From: Cysteiniphilum sp. JM-1
GTDB lineage: Bacteria; Pseudomonadota; Gammaproteobacteria; Francisellales; Francisellaceae
Length of the DNA: 64,000 nt
Direction of reading: 5' to 3'
Assembly (NCBI RefSeq): GCF_008711525.1
Contig: NZ_VXKS01000002.1
Location: 62,001-126,000, forward strand
In this document: positions 45,768 through 52,953 of the stretch, piece by piece
Numbering within the stretch: the stretch's first letter is position 1
Layout: each line of letters begins with the position of its first letter
Translations under genes and position numbers: made by a program
The notes under the pieces: model-generated
Told to the model about the DNA's origin: nothing
The model's input: the letters and a program-made list of their open reading frames with translations, nothing else
The model's database searches: none

Positions 45768-46610
45768 ATGCAATCAAGACAGCGCAAGGTATTACCCAGT
45801 TTAAATCAGTTATTACAACCAAGCCTAAAATGGCAACCACTGATTTCACCAGTACAGCGACGCTTGCAAAAATACGGCATCATCCTAAGTGAAATTGACT
45901 TCATATTCAATGATGGCGATAAGTTATCAAAAAGAGCCAAAGCATTTAGCAATCTGACACATGCTAAAACATACTATCAAGCAAAAGTTTTCGATATTGA
46001 TCCTAGTCTACTGATTGATCAAATGTTTGATGGTGAAAGCTACAGCTGGCAATCTATTTTCTCACAACATCTCATCAGTAATTACTTTAACAAATTACAA
46101 TATACCAACATTCCATATCGTATCGTCATTCACAAAACAATTGATGATATGACCGTGCTGTTGCAATATAATTACACCATTGACATGATATTGCCATTGC
46201 ATCATCAAAACCGCTTAATCGAAATTAGTAAAATTGCTTCTGATCATATCCTCAAACAGTATATTGATCAATTAAAAGCAGTTCATGACTTTACTTATCT
46301 AAATCTCTCTCACCTTGAAAATAGACAAGATCTCAAGCCAAATTCAACATGCTTTCAAGAAGGCAGTCTGATTGATTTTTATAATGCATTAAATACTGAT
46401 CAAAAAATTGCACCACTATCAAAAAAGCAAAAAGAAATTGCTAAGCTCGCCTATGAGGGGTGTACCACCAAAGAAATTGCCTATAAACTCAATATCGCAC
46501 AATCAACAGCAATAGATTATCTTAATACTATCAAATCAAAGCTTGGTGCTAATAGCAAAAGCTTGTTGATACAGCGCCTGCATCACTCTCCTTTTTTGTT
46601 TTCTGCCTAA
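45768..46610 (+). CDS. LuxR-type transcriptional regulator, N-terminal domain unknown
   Basis: A 280-residue protein. The last 60 residues form a LuxR/FixJ helix-turn-helix (LSKKQKEIAKLAYEGCTTKEIAYKLNIAQSTAIDYLNTIKSKL), with Glu and Gly positions of the family kept. The first 200 residues match no domain I recognise; there is no receiver Asp motif and no obvious acyl-homoserine-lactone pocket signature. It lies about 100 bp after the pseudo-receiver gene on the same strand. Confidence 0.8.
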   Translation: MQSRQRKVLPSLNQLLQPSLKWQPLISPVQRRLQKYGIILSEIDFIFNDGDKLSKRAKAFSNLTHAKTYYQAKVFDIDPSLLIDQMFDGESYSWQSIFSQHLISNYFNKLQYTNIPYRIVIHKTIDDMTVLLQYNYTIDMILPLHHQNRLIEISKIASDHILKQYIDQLKAVHDFTYLNLSHLENRQDLKPNSTCFQEGSLIDFYNALNTDQKIAPLSKKQKEIAKLAYEGCTTKEIAYKLNIAQSTAIDYLNTIKSKLGANSKSLLIQRLHHSPFLFSA

Positions 46611-46642
46611 TACTAGCTAATACTAATATTTATGCATTGAAA

Positions 46643-46858
46643 TTACGAATAGTTACGGTTGTGAGCTTGATTGTTATTAAAGAAATTTACAAAATATTCC
46701 TCAACGTCTCCAGCATCGCTTACAAATGAGTTATTCAAGTCATTACCTTCAATAACACTTTCATCATTAAGTGATATTTCGTTAACGTTAACGTGATCAT
46801 TGATATACTCTATCATATCCGTGTTGGCATTATTCGGTTTGACACTTTTTGCTGACAT
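46643..46858 (-). CDS. Small acidic protein, unknown
   Basis: A 71-residue acidic, Asn-rich protein without signal or membrane helix. It has a strong AAGGAGCAAAT site directly before the ATG, the same sequence found before the 698-residue gene upstream, which supports it as real. It lies 221 bp downstream of that gene. No family recognised. Confidence 0.6.
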   Translation of the reverse strand: MSAKSVKPNNANTDMIEYINDHVNVNEISLNDESVIEGNDLNNSFVSDAGDVEEYFVNFFNNNQAHNRNYS

Positions 46859-46935
46859 ATTTGCTCCTTAAAATTTATTTGTGTTTTTAACATTTTTAAC
46901 TGTTCTCATGACGAAATTTAGTCATGATGGCATTA

Positions 46936-46993
46936 GCTACCTCTCCCCTTGAGGGAGAGCTCATGCAGCTTAGCTGCGCGGATGAGGGGGAAT
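46936..46993. repeat. Family D palindromic repeat, copy 1
   Basis: CTCTCCCCTTGAGGGAGAG followed by a CAGCTTAGCTGCG core and GATGAGGGGG. A second, related copy lies at 49443-49498. It fills part of the gap between the 71- and 698-residue genes. Confidence 0.65.
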
Positions 46994-47079
46994 AATTAAA
47001 ACTCAACTTAATTGTAGAAATTCAGACTTTACCTTACCTGTAGAACTTTAGACTCGGGCTTACCGTTGCCTCGTCATCC

Positions 47080-49176
47080 TTAGACAATCTCTGAACCCTT
47101 AGATAATTCTTCAAGTGAACTTAGGTAGTTTTTTATTGATTCTGAAGCATTTTTTTCGGTAGTTGTTTTTCCCCAGTTTACAAAAGATGATGTACTGCGA
47201 TGCTTGTAAATATCAGTCGTGTTGACCTCTTGACCATTTTTAATCCCTGATATTAACTTGTCTACTGCTTTAATCTTTTCTAGTGCATTTTTGTATGTTT
47301 CACATTCCCCAAAATTCACATCTTTATCGTTTGCGATTCCTTTCAGTCGCTCAATATCATTATTGATCGCGTCATATAGTGCATCCTTGTTCTCTTTAGT
47401 AGAATTTTTTATATAATCTTGTAATGGCTTTTTTAAGTTATTATAGGTTGTTGTATTATTCATTGACCAATGCGAACGTTTATCATTTAATTTAAATGTA
47501 TCAACAATTGTATCAAAAGACCTACCTGTCAATTCTAGTGAGTTGCTGTTAATTTTTTCTAACAAATCATTTAATTTTTCAACTCGAGTAATTCCTGAGT
47601 TATCTTTGATACGTTGCTTTTGTTTTTCTAGTTCATCAATGGCTTTTTTGACCACAGGTAGGCTGGTATTGTAGTTAGTAGCATTTTCTTTATTCGCTTC
47701 ACTGCAATTATCTATATTAACAGGCTGATTTTCTGAGACTTTCTTGAAAATTAAAACATCATTTTTTTTATTGTTTATTTTCTCTTCTACCCCTTCTAAT
47801 TGAAGCTTTATACTATTACAATCAACCTCTTTTTGACTTAAATTATGTTTACAATCATCAATGATAGTAGGTAAATTATTGATGTAGATATCTTTCGACT
47901 CAGAATTTATACCAAGTGAAATTTTATCTTTAATACTTTGTTTTAATGTATTTGTATTATCAGAATTATATCGAGTCATTAAATTATCTAATTTACGTAT
48001 TTTATCTGTGCTTTTAACATCAGAACGAATAGATCCATCTTCGTTAAGCAACTCTAAAATTTCTTTGTAATCATTATAAGAATTCTCTAGATTGTCTAAA
48101 TTTTTCTGCTCTGTCTTAATATCATTTTCTAATGACTTTACTTTTTCTGATAGATCATCTCTTTGCGTCGTTAGCTCCCTAGAATCTTGATCATTCCTTT
48201 CATTAAGTTGCTTTAAAAGTTCTTTTTTATAGTCATAAAATTTCTGATCACGCTGCTGATAACTTATCAGCAATGGATGTAACGCTGTATAGCTTTTATT
48301 TGTACTAGGGAGCTTAGGTATTGGTAATGTTTCATTATTATCGTCTTCACTAATATACTCTTTGCTATCGTTCTCGGAAATGATATTCAGATTTTCAAAA
48401 GAGCTTTTTATATCAGTATGCGATAAGCTAATAATCTTAATATCTTTTGGATTTAATTTCTGATGATTGGAAATGCTCTCCATCATCCCCCTCAAAGCAC
48501 TCATTTTGAGCAGACGTGCTTTAGCGTTACCGCTATCTTCTACATTAATTTGTTCAAAATAAGATCTTGCAATACGCTGATATTGAGCTTTTAATGTATC
48601 CATTAACTCTTGGTCTTCAGGCAAATCTTTTGATTCTAATTTAGGTAAGCTTGCTATAGCCTGCTCAACTTGATGATCAATAATAGCATCCTTTAAATTA
48701 GCATAAGCAGTAGTATTATAGTTTTCTTGACGGGTTTGACCACGCTTTAGGCGTAATTGTCTAACTAAGTCAGTGATTATAGGATTTGTAATTATATGTT
48801 CTTCTTGCTCAGTTCGCACACTCTTTTCTGAGGAGGAATTTAAAATATTGATATCCTCACTATTTGATTGAGAGCCCTTCTGTCTATCAACATATTCACT
48901 AATATCATCGGAAATTATTGGATCCTCATATTGGGAGTCGTTTCTGACACCTATATCCAGATTGTTTTTTTCACATATCTGGGTAAATACTTCAGCAATT
49001 CCTTCCATTCTTTCCTTTAATATTTTTCCACCATTGGTTTGAGCCTCAACGGATAGACGCTGATATTCAATTAATATGCCATAAAGTATAGGATATAAAG
49101 TATTTGTTGAATCTTTGACTTTTTCATCTTTTATCAAACCAAATAGTTTTGATAGGTTATTAATTTCACGTGCCAT
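47080..49176 (-). CDS. Coiled-coil protein, candidate Dot/Icm substrate
   Basis: A 698-residue hydrophilic protein without signal peptide or membrane segment. Residues about 320-370 (DLSEKVKSLENDIKTEQKNL) and several later parts have heptad character, so an extended coiled coil is likely. The C-terminus SSLEELSKGSEIV has the glutamate-rich E-block look of many Legionella substrates. A strong AAGGAGCAAATT site precedes the ATG. It is AT-rich and Asn/Lys-rich, unlike the core genes. No enzymatic motif recognised; substrate status is inferred from the C-terminus and the nearby secretion operon. Confidence 0.6.
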   Translation of the reverse strand: MAREINNLSKLFGLIKDEKVKDSTNTLYPILYGILIEYQRLSVEAQTNGGKILKERMEGIAEVFTQICEKNNLDIGVRNDSQYEDPIISDDISEYVDRQKGSQSNSEDINILNSSSEKSVRTEQEEHIITNPIITDLVRQLRLKRGQTRQENYNTTAYANLKDAIIDHQVEQAIASLPKLESKDLPEDQELMDTLKAQYQRIARSYFEQINVEDSGNAKARLLKMSALRGMMESISNHQKLNPKDIKIISLSHTDIKSSFENLNIISENDSKEYISEDDNNETLPIPKLPSTNKSYTALHPLLISYQQRDQKFYDYKKELLKQLNERNDQDSRELTTQRDDLSEKVKSLENDIKTEQKNLDNLENSYNDYKEILELLNEDGSIRSDVKSTDKIRKLDNLMTRYNSDNTNTLKQSIKDKISLGINSESKDIYINNLPTIIDDCKHNLSQKEVDCNSIKLQLEGVEEKINNKKNDVLIFKKVSENQPVNIDNCSEANKENATNYNTSLPVVKKAIDELEKQKQRIKDNSGITRVEKLNDLLEKINSNSLELTGRSFDTIVDTFKLNDKRSHWSMNNTTTYNNLKKPLQDYIKNSTKENKDALYDAINNDIERLKGIANDKDVNFGECETYKNALEKIKAVDKLISGIKNGQEVNTTDIYKHRSTSSFVNWGKTTTEKNASESIKNYLSSLEELSKGSEIV

Positions 49177-49380
49177 AATTTGCTCCTTAGTGATTATCTA
49201 TTTTACTGACTTTTTTCTATTTATTATTACAGCAGAACACCCTGATTTAGTCATCATTTCTCATTGCTTAAGATATATCAACACAAACGCTGATAAGATT
49301 AGGCTTTAGCACTTGATGAAAGTATTTTTTAATGTCGTTTATGTAGCAATTAGTATCAATAAATGCTTTTAATCATCTCT

Positions 49381-49498
49381 CCTTCGACTTCGCTCAGGGT
49401 ACGACTTACATCATTGGTTAGGCGTGAGTCGAAGCCAGATATTACCTCTCCCCTTGCGGGATTACTCGTGCAGCTTGCGCTGCGCGGGTGAGGGGGAT
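49381..49498. repeat. Family B and family D repeats in tandem
   Basis: 49381-49436 is an uninterrupted family B element (CCTTCGACTTCGCTCAGGG through AGTCGAAGCC). 49443-49498 is the second family D element (CTCTCCCCTTGCGGGA..GGGTGAGGGGG). Together with the element that starts at 49500 they fill the gap after the 698-residue gene start. Bases 49177-49380 show nothing recognisable. Confidence 0.7.
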
Positions 49499-49499
49499 A

Positions 49500-49949
49500 T
49501 TATGCCCGCCACTAACGTGGCTGATGACAGTGACTTTTTTCCCGCAAAAAAGTCACCAAAAAGCTCGCCCTACAAGTTTTGTTAACGCCAATACCATGGG
49601 ATTTTTGCAAACTCGTTGCACTCAAACATACAAAAATCTCATCCATGGTATTGGGCGCAAAACTTTAATGGGCATCAAGTTAGCCAATCAATGCTTATTG
49701 ACATAGTGATATTCGGAAAGATTGCCATAGGAAATTTTAGTTTTTAAAGCAGATAAGTGCTTAGCACTGTTTGAGTGCAACGAGTTTGCGTAGCACCTGC
49801 TTTAAAAACGTTAAGAAATTTGTGAGGCTAGCGTTTTTGCTTACTTTTGGGGCAATGCCAAAAGTAAGTCACATCAGCTGTGAAACAGCGGTGAATAAAG
49901 TTGAATAAGTAATGAGGCAAAGCTAATTACAGGGCAGTGGCGGGCATAT
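49500..49949. mobile_element. 450-bp non-autonomous element with inverted ends
   Basis: Bounded by TATGCCCGCCACT (49501-49513) and its exact complement AGTGGCGGGCATA (49936-49948). Inside are a GCCAATACCATGG/CCATGGTATTGGGC hairpin, an inverted pair of GTTTGAGTGCAACGAGTTTGC (49604-49630 and 49768-49790), and a GTGACTTTTTTCCCGCAAAA palindrome-like start. No transposase frame is present. Part of it (49721-49835) is repeated at 62441-62545. Confidence 0.6.
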
Positions 49950-49952
49950 CAA

Positions 49953-49994
49953 GTCGATGGAGTCAGGAAAGTGGATGGAGTCAGGGCTAATTTT
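49953..49994. repeat. Short direct repeats, left of the PIN module
   Basis: Two GTSGATGGAGTCAGG units followed by TCAGGGCTAATTTT (49981-49994). The last 14 bp recur exactly at 50863-50876 on the other side of the toxin-antitoxin genes, and 11 bp of it recur at 50767-50777. Confidence 0.7.
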
Positions 49995-50033
49995 ATTGCT
50001 ATTGCATACACCTGACTTGCTCCACTTGATTGA

Positions 50034-50273
50034 TCATATTTTATCTTTGTTTAAAGGCTTATTATCACTTACATTTTTATCCAAGAATGCAATGAGATCA
50101 TTTGGAGCCATCTTAACGGTATTTCCGCCGAGCTTGGACATTATTTTGGCTAACGCAACTCTTTCGGATACCGCGCTCATGATAAACTGATTCATAGAAA
50201 CTCCTTCTGCCTCGGCAACTTGCTTTAAATCATCATAGATTGAATTGGGTAGTCTTAGCGCAAAATTAGCCAT
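50034..50273 (-). CDS. Ribbon-helix-helix antitoxin of a PIN pair
   Basis: A 79-residue protein whose N-terminal NFALRLPNSIYDDLKQVAEAEGVSMNQFIMSAVSERVA is a HicB/Arc-like ribbon-helix-helix DNA-binding module. A short tail would contact the toxin. It starts within the last codons of the PIN gene (8-bp overlap), so the order is toxin first, antitoxin second, the reverse of most type II modules. Confidence 0.82.
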   Translation of the reverse strand: MANFALRLPNSIYDDLKQVAEAEGVSMNQFIMSAVSERVALAKIMSKLGGNTVKMAPNDLIAFLDKNVSDNKPLNKDKI

Positions 50274-50679
50274 GATAAATCTCCTTTACTGTTTTCAAAA
50301 ATTGTTGTGGCGTTATTACCTCCACATTAAAGTTTTTTGCACCCTTAAAGTCTTTAATATTGTGCGTTACAATATAATCAGCAGCACAGTTTATAGCTGC
50401 TTCTAAAACCATTTCATCTTTATTGTCACAACCAGTTGGTCTATATCTGTAGGATATTAAGACCTTTTCAGATAAATCAATGTATGCCCTTAAAAATTGA
50501 TCAACAAAGTCATGCTCAAACCTTCTCTTTAACACAGCCTCATATTCACATATTAAGCTAACAGATACACACGTGATTATCGCGTTATGGGCAATTGATG
50601 TTGTTAATATCTGGTATGATGCACCATTTTTTGAATAAAGTGCACTATATATCACATTGGTATCTAATATTATTTTCAC
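50266..50679 (-). CDS. PIN-domain toxin
   Basis: Putative RNase toxin of 137 residues. VKIILDTNVIYSAL at the N-terminus gives the first catalytic Asp. The mid-sequence acidic DEMVLEAAI and ADYIVTHNIKDF supply the others of the PIN site. The GTG start is chosen because it gives the standard K-I-I-L-D-T-N start; a TTG 14 codons upstream is also in frame. Confidence 0.83.
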   Translation of the reverse strand: MKIILDTNVIYSALYSKNGASYQILTTSIAHNAIITCVSVSLICEYEAVLKRRFEHDFVDQFLRAYIDLSEKVLISYRYRPTGCDNKDEMVLEAAINCAADYIVTHNIKDFKGAKNFNVEVITPQQFLKTVKEIYHG

Positions 50680-50815
50680 AATAAGCCACTGGTTATTCGA
50701 CCCTTTTGATATTATATACAATATTACTTATTTGTCATTAGCAATGACAATTTAAAAGTGACGAAATCAGGGCTAATAGTTCTTAAAATACACTTTTAAT
50801 CAGAGTGACAGCAGC

Positions 50816-50876
50816 AGAGTGACAGGGTCAGAAGGGGTGACGGGGTCAGAGGAGTGACAGGGTCAGGGCTAATTTT
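50816..50876. repeat. 17-bp tandem repeats right of the PIN module
   Basis: Three imperfect copies of AGGAGTGACAGGGTCAG (50816-50831, 50832-50849, 50850-50866), followed by GGCTAATTTTT. The stop codon of the 684-residue gene (50869-50871) lies inside this repeat. Confidence 0.75.
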
Positions 50877-52923
50877 TGTCATGACCCAACGTCGTCCTTG
50901 AGTCATGACCCATTTGAGTATACTGAGTGATATTAGTATCTAACTGCGCAAGTGGTTGTCGAGAAGAGAAGAAGCTTATCACTTTATTTTTAAGCCAAGA
51001 AAACCAATTAGCACTATCAGATAATAATGCATTTACTCTTTGAGCAATATTGCCGCTGTGAGCTTGTACTTTGCTTGCATGATTCTGTGCAAAATTCTCA
51101 TAACAATTAGCAACAAAATAGTTGGTATTTATACCGCCTACACCTAGATTATCATCCATTTTTTGTATCAAGGTACTGCACTTTGGCGTGCCCGTATCTA
51201 TTAACGAAGGCGTTACTCCAGCATTGTAAATATTATACTGATCATTCAGCTTATGGATTGCCATAGAAAAGTTATGATCATCTATACGATTTTCCAGATA
51301 GTCTTTTAAGATTGTATCCACCTTAGATGCTAACACACTTGACTGACCATTAACCAAATAAGACTTAAACAGCGTGTTTAAGTTTTCAATATAACTAAAA
51401 CGCTCGTTGGCACTCTTACAGCCCTTTAAATTCTGATGATCACTCAAAGCTAAAAACATCGCTTGCATCATCGATGAATGGTCTTTTTGCTGATCAACAT
51501 TGCGATGAAAGTGATTAAGATATAGTTTCAAAAATGCATTTTTTAAGTTGAACTGTTGGGACGCCTGATAAGGTATATTTTGCACGGCTAAATACAAATC
51601 ATCTTTAATGGATTGAATATATTTTATTGTCTCTTCTCCTTCAACTGCTTGATGAAACCATATGTTTTGTTTGGAGCTAGGTGTTTCTTTAGGTATATTT
51701 TGCAGAAATTTACGATAACAACCATTAACTTTGTTAAGTAATGACAGTGAAATATTATCCTTGGCAATCGTATTTAAAATAGCAATATCGCTCATTAGCA
51801 TTGCCTCTTTGGCTGTACTATTGACCGAGTCATATTTTAATCGTCGTGAATGTTGATTAACCGGAATATTAACCACATAGAACAAACTGATTTCATCGTC
51901 ATATTTCAACATGTCATCTTGCTCAGCATTATAATCATGCATCGCACGGAAAATATTTTTTGCACTTTGTTCTTGGTTATTTTGATCATAGTACACCGGT
52001 ATTGAGGTGAATAAATTGTAGATGAATGGGTTACCATTTGTAGCTTGATTATTACGATCTAAAAATTCTGCTATCTGTTTTTCAATCGATTTGGTTTGAC
52101 CAATATTTATCTTTCTTAATGATGGGCAGCGATATTGAATCTCAACTGGTGTCGGCTCCTTTTTACTGACAATATCAGATAGACGATATTTTTCAATCTT
52201 CATAATTGCTGGATCGCACTGTTTTTTACTATGACTAGATTGGCTAACGCCATGCGTGTGAGTCAATAGTCCCGTGACCGCATTGGTTTCGATCACATCA
52301 ATATCAAGTGCGGTATTAATTTTGAGGTATTCTCTCAGTGCTTTATCATCTCTAACAATTATTTGGCTTTCTTTTTTAAGCAGCTTACATAAGTGATTTT
52401 CTACGCTAAGTGCAAATTGCTCACGCTTTTTATCAATAAATTGATTAAGCTTAGCAATACTCATTTCACGCTCACTATTTAAGAAACCAAATAACGCCCT
52501 ATTAATATTGTCATAAGACGCACTGTATATCGTCTTAAATACCTGCTCTTTAATATCTGGTGAAGCATTCTGCATCGTAGCATTAATAACCCGCCAGCAA
52601 TGAAAATACATCTCTTTATGAATAGGAATAATGCTAAAACGCTGATCAGAGAGCATAATTTCTGCATGGTGACGCGCATAGCCTTTTTGCCATTTTTCAG
52701 CATCAATATTAGCCGATAGTTTTTCAACTATCGTTTGTGAGCTTTGAATGCCTAAGCTATCGATACAGCACAATCGCTTGGTGTTATTATCATAGCTTTC
52801 AAACAATACTTGACCGTTTATATCGTAATATAAGTCATTCTGGTCTCCATCAACTGATAATGCTAATAACTTATGGTAAAAATTTTTAGGCACCGCTTTA
52901 TTTTCTAATTTATTATCACCCAT
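50869..52923 (-). CDS. Large protein of unknown function, candidate substrate
   Basis: A 684-residue protein without signal peptide. One short hydrophobic stretch (WFSWLKNKVISFF) lies near residue 640. AGGAG precedes the ATG. No domain is recognised; Cys/His clusters are not regular. The C-terminus MGHDSRTTLGHDKN is coded by a tandem GTCATGACCCA repeat that runs into the repeat block supplying the stop codon, so the native C-terminus may have been replaced. It is followed 30 bp upstream by the 875-residue gene on the same strand; the two look like one operon. Confidence 0.6.
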   Translation of the reverse strand: MGDNKLENKAVPKNFYHKLLALSVDGDQNDLYYDINGQVLFESYDNNTKRLCCIDSLGIQSSQTIVEKLSANIDAEKWQKGYARHHAEIMLSDQRFSIIPIHKEMYFHCWRVINATMQNASPDIKEQVFKTIYSASYDNINRALFGFLNSEREMSIAKLNQFIDKKREQFALSVENHLCKLLKKESQIIVRDDKALREYLKINTALDIDVIETNAVTGLLTHTHGVSQSSHSKKQCDPAIMKIEKYRLSDIVSKKEPTPVEIQYRCPSLRKINIGQTKSIEKQIAEFLDRNNQATNGNPFIYNLFTSIPVYYDQNNQEQSAKNIFRAMHDYNAEQDDMLKYDDEISLFYVVNIPVNQHSRRLKYDSVNSTAKEAMLMSDIAILNTIAKDNISLSLLNKVNGCYRKFLQNIPKETPSSKQNIWFHQAVEGEETIKYIQSIKDDLYLAVQNIPYQASQQFNLKNAFLKLYLNHFHRNVDQQKDHSSMMQAMFLALSDHQNLKGCKSANERFSYIENLNTLFKSYLVNGQSSVLASKVDTILKDYLENRIDDHNFSMAIHKLNDQYNIYNAGVTPSLIDTGTPKCSTLIQKMDDNLGVGGINTNYFVANCYENFAQNHASKVQAHSGNIAQRVNALLSDSANWFSWLKNKVISFFSSRQPLAQLDTNITQYTQMGHDSRTTLGHDKN

Positions 52924-52953
52924 GCTATTTCTCCTACTATGTTTAGAGTACTT

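Noticed and set aside
49488-49706. Plus-strand open frame of 72 codons within the 450-bp element
   Set aside because: It is composed of palindromic repeat DNA, has no ribosome site and gives no protein-like sequence.
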